Shown here: positions 36,127 through 44,982 of the stretch, in pieces
Layout of the letters: the number at the start of each line of letters is the position of its first letter
Position numbering within the stretch: position 1 is the first letter of the stretch
DNA from: Lewinella sp039816955
GTDB lineage: Bacteria; Bacteroidota; Bacteroidia; Chitinophagales; Saprospiraceae
NCBI GenBank assembly: GCA_039816955.1
Contig: JBCBWU010000007.1
Coordinates: 1-64,000, forward strand
Direction of reading: 5' to 3'
Length of the DNA: 64,000 nt
Made by a program: the position numbers and the translations under genes
Notes under the pieces: generated by a model
What the model saw: only the letters and a program-made list of their open reading frames with translations
Databases searched by the model: none
Told to the model about the DNA's origin: nothing

Positions 36127-36489
36127 TCATTGACGCAGGATCTTCTCCATCTTTCGGCCCTTGGCTAGTTCATCTACCAACTTATCCAGATAACGTGCTT
36201 GGCGGGTGAGGGTGTTGTCGATTTCTTCAATACGATAACCGCAAATGACACCTTTGATCAGATGCGCATTGGGGTGGATTGTAGCTTCCGCAAAGAAGTC
36301 TTTGAAGGTAGCTTTGTTATCAATAAACGCCTGGACGCGCGCGTCTTCATAGCCGGTGAGCCATTCTATCACCTGCTGCAGTTCTTCTTTAGTACGGCCC
36401 TTCTTCTCTACTTTTGTTACGTAGTGGGGATAGACGGAGGCAAAGGTGAGTTTGGCAATGCGTTCGTTGTGTTCTGGTGTTACTTTCAT
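36127..36489 (-). CDS. DUF2200-family protein
   Basis: The ATG at 36489 gives 120 residues (MKVTPEHNERIAKLTFASVY). It contains KKGRTKEELQQVIEWLTGY, FFAEATIHPNAHLIKGVICG and YRIEEIDNTLTRQARYLDKL, the conserved core of the DUF2200 family, a small soluble helical protein of unknown function. An upstream in-frame extension to 36570 has no family similarity and was rejected. Its stop coincides with the cut end of a Crp/Fnr remnant, suggesting it arrived through a deletion or rearrangement. Confidence 0.82.
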   Translation of the reverse strand: MKVTPEHNERIAKLTFASVYPHYVTKVEKKGRTKEELQQVIEWLTGYEDARVQAFIDNKATFKDFFAEATIHPNAHLIKGVICGYRIEEIDNTLTRQARYLDKLVDELAKGRKMEKILRQ

Positions 36490-36553
36490 GTTTAGTAGGT
36501 CAGTGGTTAGTACAAATAGGGTCAGAGCAAAAGGAGCCCCCTTATTCTGGGCT

Positions 36554-36682
36554 TTAGCATAAAAATTCAACGACTAGGTAGATCAATATACCGATCACCA
36601 TTAGCCAGAGCTTAAATTTCAGATACCCAATATCAGTATATCTTTTGTGTAAGCCGGTTTCTTTTCTGTGTTTGTGGTCCAT
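36554..36682 (-). CDS. Small single-pass membrane protein (42 residues)
   Basis: From ATG 36682 the minus strand encodes 42 residues: a basic, His/Lys-rich N-terminus (MDHKHRKETGLHKRY) and one hydrophobic helix (LWLMVIGILIYLVVEFLC) at the end. The positive-inside pattern and clean start-stop, 23 bases after the next upstream gene's stop at 36706, support a real small gene in the same operon. No family is recognised. Confidence 0.5.
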   Translation of the reverse strand: MDHKHRKETGLHKRYTDIGYLKFKLWLMVIGILIYLVVEFLC

Positions 36683-36705
36683 TTTTGCTCTAAGTCAGAT
36701 GGCGT

Positions 36706-37308
36706 CTACTCGTCATTTTCTTCCTCATCACTTAAGTCAAGTATCTCTGCGGCCTTTCTGTAAAAGTAGATTACGTCTCTTTCTCGGGCCACCAACTCAT
36801 GCAGGTGGTTTGACATGAGTTCCAGATTTATTGCCGCATCCTCTGGTGTGTTTACATCTTTTGATTCAAACAGTTCGAACATCTTGAATCCTGGTTCAAA
36901 GGCATTTTCTTGGTGACTATACACTCTGGAAAGAATTAATAATTTGTCATAATCAATGTTCACAATGAGCGGATGAGATTTGGCAATGTCCCAGGCATCA
37001 TTTGTAGGGAAAGATTTCATAAAGGACCCTCTCGTCATGAGCTGCTCTAACATGATATATTTATTCTCCGTAAATGCTTCGATGAATGCCGGTTCTTGGG
37101 AGAGGCTATCTAGATTATTATTGATCCCGATATGATAGGGGACCCAATCTTCCATCAGACTGATGTTGTCCTTTAATTCAGATTTGATAGTAGCCAACAA
37201 TTCTTCTGACTCTCGCTTTTTCTTTCCTTCTTCAATTCTTTCGCTTAGGTATAAACCAAGTACGACGCTGAATACGATTAGGACGAATTGTGTGATAGTC
37301 TCCTTCAT
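36706..37308 (-). CDS. Hypothetical protein with N-terminal membrane anchor
   Basis: A 200-residue protein. Residues 5-20 (ITQFVLIVFSVVLGLYL) form one membrane helix followed by a charged coiled-coil start (SERIEEGKKKRESEELLATI), a layout seen in DUF6090-like proteins of the phylum. The remainder is helical and ends in an acidic tail (DLSDEEENDE). No catalytic motif is visible. A small membrane protein gene follows at 36682 and a DinB-like gene precedes it by 42 bases on the same strand. Confidence 0.65.
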   Translation of the reverse strand: MKETITQFVLIVFSVVLGLYLSERIEEGKKKRESEELLATIKSELKDNISLMEDWVPYHIGINNNLDSLSQEPAFIEAFTENKYIMLEQLMTRGSFMKSFPTNDAWDIAKSHPLIVNIDYDKLLILSRVYSHQENAFEPGFKMFELFESKDVNTPEDAAINLELMSNHLHELVARERDVIYFYRKAAEILDLSDEEENDE

Positions 37309-37350
37309 AGTCTTTCTTTTTGAGTGCCTTTAAAATTAGACAATCTTACT

Positions 37351-37872
37351 TTATTGATCTAGTGGAAGGTATCTTTCTTTGATCACATTAAAGTGATGTA
37401 TCTGGTGGGCGGTAATGGTGAATCCGATAGCGGACAGTGGCATTTGGTATTCAAAAAACCGACAAGTCATGTCCAGTATTTGGGGATTGAAAGAGCGGAA
37501 CATCATTATGGTGGATTGCCGCACCATGCGCATCTCCTCTATCAACTGCTCAATTGGTATTTCATCGGCATTGGAGTTGCTGCCCATTATCTCTTGGTCA
37601 TGAGCGACGGGGATTGTGCCTTCCTGGCGCGCAAAGATTACCGCTCGGAAGCACCAAATTCGTTCCCAGTCAATGAGGTGCTGCAATATCGTATTGATCG
37701 TCCACTTCCCTTTGGCGTAGGTCTTCAATCCAATGCTGTTGAATTGTGCGATATCAAGATCATCAATGGCTTGTAAACTAAGGTTGAGCGCTTCTGTGAG
37801 GTCTTTACCCTCATTTAGCTCGTAGACGTATTCTAAGAAGGCTGGATTTTCTTTTGTTTCGGAGTGTCCCAT
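37351..37872 (-). CDS. DinB-superfamily protein
   Basis: A 173-residue four-helix-bundle protein of the DinB_2 type. KWTINTILQHLIDWERIWCF supplies the first metal His, and ITAHQIHHFNVIKERYLPL at the C-terminus supplies the other two. The segment between (DEIPIEQLIEEMRMVRQSTI) forms helix 3. The family contains thiol-dependent metalloenzymes and stress proteins with mostly unknown substrates. The start at 37872 follows family length. Confidence 0.82.
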   Translation of the reverse strand: MGHSETKENPAFLEYVYELNEGKDLTEALNLSLQAIDDLDIAQFNSIGLKTYAKGKWTINTILQHLIDWERIWCFRAVIFARQEGTIPVAHDQEIMGSNSNADEIPIEQLIEEMRMVRQSTIMMFRSFNPQILDMTCRFFEYQMPLSAIGFTITAHQIHHFNVIKERYLPLDQ

Positions 37873-38027
37873 TCGTTATTTCTTTCTGGTTACGCTTAAT
37901 CGGCTTTTGCTAGTTCATAAACTCTAAAATAGCAAGAAACGAGTTGCTAAGCATGGTGTCTCTTAATGAGACCGCCGTATAAATACAGGTCATGGTCTTT
38001 GGGTTCAGTTCCCAATACATTTCGCTG

Positions 38028-38447
38028 CTAAAGCAAAAAATGCGCTACGATGGAGTCATAATTCAGCGCAAAGTACAGTAGTGTGAAGAGATTGGCATTG
38101 ATCAATACTGGTACGATCCAAAGCAAAAACACGAAGGCCCCACCGTGCAGGTAGATGATTAAAAGTGGTAGCAGCAAGCCGATGTACAGGTCCAGTCCAA
38201 TCTGCCAGCCCCAGTACATTTCACCGATCCGCTTAAGGCTTTTGAAGAAGCTTTCCCGGCTGTTGCAATATAGTGTGTAGCCGAAGAAGCCGAAAAATAG
38301 CAGCCAGATGATATACTTACCGCTGCTGTACGGGCCATGGCTTAGGAAGATCGAGCTGTCTTCTTTAGTGACTATACCCATTATGGCAAAGACGATAAAG
38401 ATACCCCAGAGTACATTTTTCTTCAAGAATAGGATGGTGGATTGCAT
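38028..38447 (-). CDS. Small integral membrane protein, unknown function
   Basis: A 139-residue protein with four predicted membrane helices (residues about 7-24, 40-58, 80-103, 107-133) and little else. I recognise no family. The segment SRESFFKSLKRIGEMYWGWQ lies between helices 2 and 3. It stands alone between the DinB-like gene and the sulfotransferase gene. Confidence 0.6.
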   Translation of the reverse strand: MQSTILFLKKNVLWGIFIVFAIMGIVTKEDSSIFLSHGPYSSGKYIIWLLFFGFFGYTLYCNSRESFFKSLKRIGEMYWGWQIGLDLYIGLLLPLLIIYLHGGAFVFLLWIVPVLINANLFTLLYFALNYDSIVAHFLL

Positions 38448-38526
38448 GGTAGGATGTTTTATCTAAGGTGGTTATTCGTATTGATCATTTTTCGGCTTAG
38501 GTCCTATCAAATCAGCTAGCTACTTA

Positions 38527-39294
38527 TCAGCTCCTTCCGAAATTGGGGTACCTTTTTAAATCAGTCAAGCTGTAACCCAGGTCATTCACGGAACGTTCAA
38601 ACAGCTTGATGCACTTTGATTTGACCAGCTTTTTCTTCAATTCCCAGGGTTTTTTAACTTCCCATTTTTCAAAATACTTGTTGTTGGTATTTCTAATGTT
38701 ATGATCATGGGGTACGGTAGTGCCTAAAAAATCCTCCAAGGCCGTAATTAGCGCCTGTGGGTGTTGCACCATATACTCGTAGCTAAAGAAAAGCTCGTTT
38801 TTTAAATGCGTTCGATCTTCCTTGTAGATGTTGTGAGCAGCAATCCAATGACGAATTAGTTCTGGCAATGCAGTTTTACTCCATTTCTGAGTAGCTAAGG
38901 ATACCGCCACGGGGTGGCGAACGATGGTGATAAAAAAGGCCTCTGGAAAGAGTGTCTGCAGGAACCGTGTTCTGATGATGTTGGGTGGTGATTTTTCAAT
39001 CCAAATAGGTTTACTTGCATCCCAGTGTACTTTCCATTCGTTGAGTAGTTTGGCCCGGTTTTCCAGGCTAATTAAAGTACTATTTTCATCTAGTTTTGCC
39101 TCTTTAGCAAAAGCAAATCTGCCCGCGCCACCGTAGGCTCTGGCTGGTGGGTACACACTCTGGAGGTGTTGGCCTTCATCTTCTGGGACTCCGGTGCCAC
39201 TAAAGCCTGAAATCTGATTGGATGCACTTAAGGTCCGATGCAAGATGGAGGTGCCACTTCTGTGCAAACCGGAAATGAAAACTAATTTCTGCAT
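38527..39294 (-). CDS. Sulfotransferase-family protein
   Basis: The ATG at 39294 gives 255 residues. FISGLHRSGTSILHRTL at the N-terminus is the 5'-phosphosulfate-binding loop of PAPS-dependent sulfotransferases, and FITIVRHPVAVSLATQKWS carries the 3'-phosphate-binding Arg and Ser. The enzyme would move sulfate from PAPS to a hydroxyl or amine and release PAP. It begins 36 bases after the stop of the aminotransferase gene on the same strand, so the two are probably co-transcribed. A PAP-phosphatase-like (CysQ-like) gene lies about 7 kb away. Confidence 0.88.
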   Translation of the reverse strand: MQKLVFISGLHRSGTSILHRTLSASNQISGFSGTGVPEDEGQHLQSVYPPARAYGGAGRFAFAKEAKLDENSTLISLENRAKLLNEWKVHWDASKPIWIEKSPPNIIRTRFLQTLFPEAFFITIVRHPVAVSLATQKWSKTALPELIRHWIAAHNIYKEDRTHLKNELFFSYEYMVQHPQALITALEDFLGTTVPHDHNIRNTNNKYFEKWEVKKPWELKKKLVKSKCIKLFERSVNDLGYSLTDLKRYPNFGRS

Positions 39295-39330
39295 GGTGTC
39301 ATTTCTAATAATTAAGCTCAAAATAGGTAC

Positions 39331-40629
39331 TTAAGCTTTTCGCTCGGTGAGGTAGTTGCTCATCCGCTCCAGAGCCACCTGAAGATGTATAAACGGGACG
39401 GCCGTGAAGACCATTCTGAATAATCCTTTTTTCTGGTGCATGAAGCCTATGCCTGGCGTCAGGAGTACCCCGGTATTTTGGTAGATGTCTAACCAAAGTT
39501 GTTCCTCACCCTGGTCCGTATCGGCTATCAGGTATTTTGAAAAATCCGCCCAAATGAAGAAGCTACCCTTGCTGGGAATGAAAGGAATACCAAGCTGCTG
39601 CAAGGTCCTTACCACCAACTGGTAACTCTGATTGATGCGCGCTTTATTGTTGATCACATACGGCTTGATAAACTTCGACTTTTTTAACAGCTCGGCAATG
39701 GCCCACTGGGTAAGATTGGAAACCAAGTGCGGTACATTGGCATTGGCCATGCCCGACATGAAGGCCTGGTTGAGGGAATGGACCACGCCCACCCGCAGAC
39801 CCGACATGGCGAAGTCCTTAGAAAAGGCGTACCAGAGATGCAGGTAATCACTCTGCATACCGTGCATGATTTTGGCAAAAGAACAATAGCTGAGCTCGTC
39901 ATCTTCGTCCTCAATTAGCGATAAGCCGTAGATTTCATTCACCACCATGTGTACTTCTTGTTGAGTGCACCAGTTGGCCAGCTCTCTTAGCTGTGCCGCT
40001 GTATACATGCAACCCGTAGGATTGTCGGGAGAGGTAAGTAGCAGCAGTTTAAACGTTTGTCCTTGCGCTTTTATATCTATTAGCGCTTGATCCAATAGTT
40101 CCACTGTGACGGGGGCTCGCGCGCCAATCTCCTGCAAGTCATAGTGGGTTTGCAGATTATAACGTTTCATGCCACTTTTGAGTCCCAAATCGTTGGTGTA
40201 CATCGGGTAGGAGGGCGCCGGAATGACAACCACATCCCCAGGATCGGCGAGGACAAAGGAGCTTACTTCAATAGTAGCCGAAGCCCCCGCAGAAAGGCCG
40301 ATGGTATCTGGATCAATAGGGCAGCCGCAGAGGTGTTGTTTCAAAAAGCGGGTAATCTCTAGTCTCACTTCCGGATGCCCCAGTAAGCTTGTATAGCCGA
40401 GTACCCAATCAGGGATATCATTTTCTCGAATGACTGCTGTCAGTTGTTCTTTTATGGCCGGTGCGGAAAGATGATTTTCGGCTACATTTAGCGGAAACGC
40501 TCCCGTAGGATTGTTGTCAGGACAGTAGAGGTTTTGGCTGGCCTCCATGAAGATCTCAAAATCTATTCTGGCTGGATTAGTGGCCAAGGAAGTGCCCCGG
40601 GTGGACAGGTTGCTTGCTGGTTGAGTCAT
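39331..40629 (-). CDS. PLP-dependent aminotransferase class I/II, ACC-synthase-like
   Basis: A 432-residue fold-type I PLP enzyme. The N-terminal part PLNVAENHLSAPAIKEQL and WVLGYTSLLGHPEVRLEITR resembles the entry region of 1-aminocyclopropane-1-carboxylate synthases (ENQL, Y.G.PE.R). Further marks are GLSAGASATIEV, VVIPAPSYPMY (aromatic stacking on PLP), TSPDNPTG (Asn), VNEIYGLSLI (Asp replaced by Asn in the usual D-E-x-Y position) and WYAFSKDFAMSGLRVG (Schiff-base Lys and phosphate-binding Arg). It precedes the sulfotransferase gene. The VNEIY motif, instead of the usual [VF]-D-E-[IV]-Y, is worth noting. The reaction is unknown. Confidence 0.85.
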   Translation of the reverse strand: MTQPASNLSTRGTSLATNPARIDFEIFMEASQNLYCPDNNPTGAFPLNVAENHLSAPAIKEQLTAVIRENDIPDWVLGYTSLLGHPEVRLEITRFLKQHLCGCPIDPDTIGLSAGASATIEVSSFVLADPGDVVVIPAPSYPMYTNDLGLKSGMKRYNLQTHYDLQEIGARAPVTVELLDQALIDIKAQGQTFKLLLLTSPDNPTGCMYTAAQLRELANWCTQQEVHMVVNEIYGLSLIEDEDDELSYCSFAKIMHGMQSDYLHLWYAFSKDFAMSGLRVGVVHSLNQAFMSGMANANVPHLVSNLTQWAIAELLKKSKFIKPYVINNKARINQSYQLVVRTLQQLGIPFIPSKGSFFIWADFSKYLIADTDQGEEQLWLDIYQNTGVLLTPGIGFMHQKKGLFRMVFTAVPFIHLQVALERMSNYLTERKA

Positions 40630-40770
40630 TATGAAATGCTTATTGAGTACTCCGTGACAACTAAGCCGTGCGCTGTGACCTACGGCTTATTGCGTATAAA
40701 CTGCAAAATAAGTGCAAACAACGTCAATTCATAACCGACTACATACTCGTACCAGCGTACTAGTTAGCGA

Positions 40771-41685
40771 TCAGTTTTTGATCACTTTCTTATAAAAGAC
40801 CTGTCCAGCAGTTGCTATTTCAATGAGGTACACCCCACTGGCTAATCCGCCTAACGACAAGCTTGCCGTACCTTCGTTATTATCTCGTTTCAGCAATTCC
40901 CTCCCTGTAGTGGACAATACCCTCCAGGAGAAAACACCACTCAAGTGTAGGTTTACTTCGTTGCTAGTGGGGTTGGGGAAGAGCAATAAGTCTATTTCTG
41001 TTTCCGATAGGGTGCTCGTGAGTTGATCACAATCCTCTACTTGCCCAAAGCGTAATAATGTGCCATCCGAAGATTCGTAGCACCTTAATCCTCTGACCCA
41101 ATCGTGTAAGGTAGTCATGAACCACTCCTCTTCGTAGAAGAAATGATCAACAGAGCCTAGGTTTTCGTAAATCTTGGTACTGGAAAACCACCATCCTGAA
41201 GAGTCAATAAGTCTTACATACTGCGTAGGAAGCTCGATGCCATCTACTGTTTCAAAGCCAGTCGAATCGACTTGCACAGTGAAGTAGCTGCCATCCAATC
41301 CGCTATCGGGGCAGAAAAGATCTACCTGGTAATCCTCACCTGCTCCTTTGTTGAAATCGTAGAGTAAATGAAATTCCAGGCTTTCCGGATATTGATAATA
41401 GACCTGGCCCGCCTCTTCGTAAACGATACTTTCGGTTCCGTCACAATACCAGTTCCAGGCATTGTCGCCGTTTTCCTCTACTAGTACCTGGCAGACCTTA
41501 CCGTCTATCATGGTATCTCTATCGACGGTCATCGTCAGTATGCTGAATACGATTTCGTTGCCATTCGCTCTTTCCCGGTCGTAGCGGTACTTGGTGCCAA
41601 CGGATCCCCATTCTATTTGACCACATAATGGCAGTGATAAAGCACAACAGAGAGTAAACACGACGTTCTTGTTCATAATCGTCAT
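40771..41685 (-). CDS. T9SS-sorted secreted protein of unknown function
   Basis: A 304-residue protein with a signal peptide (NKNVVFTLCCALSLPLCGQ). The central domain (residues about 25-220) is beta-rich with acidic and aromatic residues and several cysteines (KVCQVLVEENGDNAWNWYCD, LFCPDSGLDGSYF), and is not recognised. The last 75 residues start LLFPNPTSNEVNLHLSG and end FYKKVIKN, a type A sorting domain. The start overlaps the rlmD stop by four bases (ATGA), so they are translationally linked; a second ATG at 41676 is an alternative. Confidence 0.8.
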   Translation of the reverse strand: MTIMNKNVVFTLCCALSLPLCGQIEWGSVGTKYRYDRERANGNEIVFSILTMTVDRDTMIDGKVCQVLVEENGDNAWNWYCDGTESIVYEEAGQVYYQYPESLEFHLLYDFNKGAGEDYQVDLFCPDSGLDGSYFTVQVDSTGFETVDGIELPTQYVRLIDSSGWWFSSTKIYENLGSVDHFFYEEEWFMTTLHDWVRGLRCYESSDGTLLRFGQVEDCDQLTSTLSETEIDLLLFPNPTSNEVNLHLSGVFSWRVLSTTGRELLKRDNNEGTASLSLGGLASGVYLIEIATAGQVFYKKVIKN

Positions 41686-43136
41686 TCTTTCTCAAACAGC
41701 ACCACCGTTTCGATGTGCGAAGTATGTGGGAACTGGTCCACCAGACTCATTCTTTTGATGGCATAACCCGCCAACGCTAGTTGCTCAGTATCTCTAGCTT
41801 GGGTGGCGGGGTTGCAGGATACGTAGACCAGGCGTTCCGCTTGGAGGTTAATGATTTTTTGTAGCGTTTTCGGAGCTACTCCAGCACGGGCCGGATCGAG
41901 GATGATGGTCCGGATTTTACCCTGGTACTCGGGGTGTTCCCGGAGGAACTTACCGACATCGGCAGCGAAAAAGGTGATACCGTCAACCCCATTACGCTTG
42001 GCGTTTTCTCTGGCGTCTATAATGGCCGACTCTACAATGTCGACACCAATGATTTCTGCTTGCTCGCTTCTGGCAGCCAGTAATTGCCCAATCGTGCCGG
42101 TACCGCAGAAGAGGTCCATTACCACACTGTTGTCAATGGTGTCTTTCCGCTCCAGCGCGTATTCGATTACCTTGGCGTAAAGCCGCTCAGCGGCACGGGG
42201 ATTAGTTTGAAAAAAGGATTGCATGCTGATTTCAAAATGCAGGCCATGCAGTTCCTCGATGATCTTATCCTCGCCGGAGATAAGCTGGATACGTCCGGCT
42301 GTCGCAATGGTACGATCGCCGACTTCGTCATTAATGGTATGCAGGAAACCAGCTACACGATCACCAAATAATTCGTCTAGTAGGTCGGAAAACTTCTGTA
42401 AATCAAACTTAGGAAGGTCGTAAGAAGTGGTAACCAGATTGAATAGCAAACGGTTGGTCTGGTAGGACTTACGCACCACCAGGTAACGGAAAAAGCCTTC
42501 CTTGCGGGGAGCGTGCCAGGGGGCTAAGCCCGTTTCTTCGCAATACGCTCGAATGACTTTGAGTTGGTTTTCCACCGCTTCGTCAAATAGGCCAGAGTCA
42601 GCATTCAGGTTATCACCGCACCACCAAGTACCTCTTTTTTTAAAGCCCAGCGTGAATTCGTCCACGTCGGTCTTTTTATCATGGTCGTAGCCAATAGCCG
42701 AAAAGCCATATTCCATTTTATTCCGGTAATGGAAGGCGTTCGGCGAAGTGATGAATTCGTCAAATTTTTCGACTATATCTTCTACTTTACCAATACGCTT
42801 AAACAGCTCCAGGGTGCTTTGCTTTTTGTAAGCGTGTTGTTTTTCTAGCGGGAGCCTAATGTAGGGTGCGCCGGGAATCTCCTGGTACGGTAACTCGACC
42901 TCATCTGCTGATCGCTCTAAGACCTCGTAGAGTTTGCACTCCGCGTGATTTTTGCCACTCTTCTTTACCTGCGCCTTGACCAATTGGCCTGGTAGGGTAT
43001 TGTTGACAAAGACCACAAAATCCCCGTGCTCGTTGCGGATTCTGGCTATACCTTTCCCCCCGAATGCGTAATCTTCGATGCGGAGCTCCAGGATCTCTCC
43101 TCGTCGTACAAATTTGTTGCGTGCTCTTCTAGCCAT
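41682..43136 (-). CDS. rlmD: 23S rRNA (uracil-C5)-methyltransferase RlmD-like (TrmA/RumA family)
   Basis: A 484-residue enzyme. Residues about 10-70 are a TRAM domain (RRGEILELRIEDYAFGGKGI). The SAM-dependent domain has the motifs MQSFFQTNPRAAERLYAKV, VVMDLFCGTGTIGQLLA (SAM loop), IILDPARAGVAPK (D-P-x-R-x-G) and the catalytic Cys in LVYVSCNPATQARD. The family methylates uracil at C5 in 23S rRNA. The four-cysteine Fe-S cluster of E. coli RlmD (C-x5-C-G-G-C) is absent: the equivalent region reads PYQEIPGAPYIRLPLEKQHA. Which of the 23S or tRNA uracils is modified cannot be told. Confidence 0.88.
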   Translation of the reverse strand: MARRARNKFVRRGEILELRIEDYAFGGKGIARIRNEHGDFVVFVNNTLPGQLVKAQVKKSGKNHAECKLYEVLERSADEVELPYQEIPGAPYIRLPLEKQHAYKKQSTLELFKRIGKVEDIVEKFDEFITSPNAFHYRNKMEYGFSAIGYDHDKKTDVDEFTLGFKKRGTWWCGDNLNADSGLFDEAVENQLKVIRAYCEETGLAPWHAPRKEGFFRYLVVRKSYQTNRLLFNLVTTSYDLPKFDLQKFSDLLDELFGDRVAGFLHTINDEVGDRTIATAGRIQLISGEDKIIEELHGLHFEISMQSFFQTNPRAAERLYAKVIEYALERKDTIDNSVVMDLFCGTGTIGQLLAARSEQAEIIGVDIVESAIIDARENAKRNGVDGITFFAADVGKFLREHPEYQGKIRTIILDPARAGVAPKTLQKIINLQAERLVYVSCNPATQARDTEQLALAGYAIKRMSLVDQFPHTSHIETVVLFEKE

Positions 43137-43159
43137 ATCTGTAAAAATCGATAGTGGCG

Positions 43160-43167
43160 CAAAGGTA
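43160..43167 (-). promoter_or_regulatory. Candidate -7 box (TACCTTTG) for the rlmD-like gene
   Basis: On the minus strand TACCTTTG fits TAnnTTTG and lies 24 bases ahead of the start at 43136. A matching -33 TTTG is not seen at the normal spacing. Confidence 0.4.
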
Positions 43168-43309
43168 TAAAAGGTAAGCGATGATTGGTGTGAGCCTCAG
43201 CGCATCATTTCGATTGGCGTGAAACCAGCACAAGATGGCCAAAAAACGTTTATGTTTTCTGTTTTTGTGATGGTTTCACACCTATCGATAGTATGCCCGC
43301 TACATTTTC

Positions 43310-43894
43310 TTAAAATCGTTTCAACGTACCTTGATAGGCACCACTAAGTGGTGAGGCAGGTTGCCCTAAGTTGGGGATGGCCAAATCAAAGTCAAATTCA
43401 GCGATGATTTGATCGCCTTGAACCGTAAGGGTTACTTCTCCATTACGAATATTGGTCACCGAGCCCGTCAGTTCTGAAAGGTTGAAGTCGCTGTACAGGG
43501 AGGAGGTGGAGTTGTACGTAAGTTGTTGGGCTATACCGTTCAGTACGTAAGTGCTACTAACGAGTCCATCAGGATTACCGGTATTGAGTTCGAGCAATAG
43601 GAAATCTCCCGTACCCGAAAAAGTGCCATCATCTTCGATCAATCCATCCGTGGTTAAGTACAATTGCCAGGAAATACGACCATCAGTATTTCGCTCACCA
43701 TCACCAATCAAAATGGCGTCAGTAAGTGCTTGAGTGGTACCCTGATAAGTGAATTCGTTAGCGAGTGCGGGGTCAAACTCAAGTGGTTCCTCTTCTTCCA
43801 TCTGCGGTGTTGGAACATCATCTTCATCAGCTTGGCAACCCGTGAAAACAATCAGTGCTAGTAGCAACACACAGCTTAGTTCAATTACTTTCAT
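43310..43894 (-). CDS. Lipoprotein of unknown function
   Basis: A 194-residue lipoprotein (lipobox VFTGC, Cys20), followed by an acidic, flexible stretch (DEDDVPTPQMEEEEPLEF) and a beta-rich domain (TDGRISWQLYLTTDG, GDFLLLELNTGNPDGL, VTLTVQGDQIIAEFDFDLA) ending GAYQGTLKRF. The layout resembles the small lipid-anchored beta-sandwich proteins common in Bacteroidota, but no family can be named. Standalone gene. Confidence 0.75.
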   Translation of the reverse strand: MKVIELSCVLLLALIVFTGCQADEDDVPTPQMEEEEPLEFDPALANEFTYQGTTQALTDAILIGDGERNTDGRISWQLYLTTDGLIEDDGTFSGTGDFLLLELNTGNPDGLVSSTYVLNGIAQQLTYNSTSSLYSDFNLSELTGSVTNIRNGEVTLTVQGDQIIAEFDFDLAIPNLGQPASPLSGAYQGTLKRF

Positions 43895-44016
43895 TTCTTG
43901 AGTGTTTTTAAGTTATATGAAAACAGTTCTTAAAGTTGAATCTTCAACTGAGGGTTTTCAAAAGCACTCGTTAAGCATGAGCTTGTCAGTCGCATTGCAA
44001 ATTGTAAAGCTTCCGA

Positions 44017-44970
44017 TCAAGAGCCAAATTGGTAATACTTGATTTCGATGACTACTCTTCGGTCGGTGCTCTCATTGCCTGCGGTGCTTTGACTTTCGCC
44101 CTGATTTGTGCTGGTTATGGGGAAGTCATAAGGTGCTAGTATGTCAGTGACTGCATGGACCCGCTCACCTGCTAAGACGAAATTATCTGCTTCATCACCA
44201 ATCACGGAAGCGTAGCCACTTAGTTCGATAGAGTGAATCTCTCGCTCGTGAATTGCCGCTAAAATCTTGCGTTTTTGCTGCTCGTTCAATTGAAAACTAT
44301 TAGGCGCAAAACGGAGCGTGATGGTTTCCGTCAGGATCTCGCCTTTATGCAACTGAATATTGTCGAATAAATAATAGAGGCTGATTGGTCCAAATTCCAT
44401 TTCCTCCCAGTAATCTCCAAAAAAGCCGAATGAGAGTTCATCCTTAGATTGGAATCCGGAAAAGGTGGTCTCTACGCTGGTCCATTGATCTCGGCTAGCG
44501 TTGATCACGCTATCTGCAGTAATCGGAATGATGATTGTTTGTTTACCAGGTGTTGCAAACTGACAAGTAAAGATATTGGTGACTTTTTCGGTATTGTAGA
44601 TCGGAGGTTTACCAATGCTAAAGGAAAGCTTGTAATAGCTATTGGCTTCCAAGGGTTGCCGAAGTTGGACTTTTATGATCTCGTCGTAGTGAAGCCCAAA
44701 ATAAGTGTCACCCTCACTTCCTGCGATCGGAAACCTGGCGCGAAAACTAGTATCAGTGGGGCTTACCCCCGTAGGTATGACTCGATAATTGGATTGAAAA
44801 ATATCAACGGTGTTTGCAATGATTTCCCAGTTTATGGGCATACCGTTTTCCCAAACCTCCAAGCTAGGGTTGAGTACTAGATTACTTTGCGCCTTTAAGG
44901 CCACCGATAAGCAGATTAAGCTCAGCAGGAGCAAGTGGCGATGCAGAGGGGAGCGGCTTTCTTCTGACAT
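44017..44970 (-). CDS. OmpA-like C-terminal domain protein with N-terminal beta-sandwich
   Basis: A 317-residue exported protein (signal peptide to LKAQ, residue 28). Residues about 30-200 are a beta-sandwich (LVLNPSLEVWENGMPINWEI, WTSVETTFSGFQ), resembling carbohydrate-binding/jelly-roll domains often found in this phylum. The C-terminal 110 residues are OmpA-like: TLRFAPNSFQLNEQQKRKIL, IELSGYASVIGDEADN, ERVHAVTDIL, and STDRRVVIEIKY, which carry the peptidoglycan-binding Asp and Arg. It follows the FG-GAP protein gene by 12 bases and is probably co-expressed with it. Confidence 0.82.
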   Translation of the reverse strand: MSEESRSPLHRHLLLLSLICLSVALKAQSNLVLNPSLEVWENGMPINWEIIANTVDIFQSNYRVIPTGVSPTDTSFRARFPIAGSEGDTYFGLHYDEIIKVQLRQPLEANSYYKLSFSIGKPPIYNTEKVTNIFTCQFATPGKQTIIIPITADSVINASRDQWTSVETTFSGFQSKDELSFGFFGDYWEEMEFGPISLYYLFDNIQLHKGEILTETITLRFAPNSFQLNEQQKRKILAAIHEREIHSIELSGYASVIGDEADNFVLAGERVHAVTDILAPYDFPITSTNQGESQSTAGNESTDRRVVIEIKYYQFGS

Positions 44971-44982
44971 TTGGCTTATTGT

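Noticed and set aside
41682..41685. The ATGA overlap, considered as an error in one of the starts
   Set aside because: Four-base overlaps are common in tightly packed operons; both frames are supported on their own.
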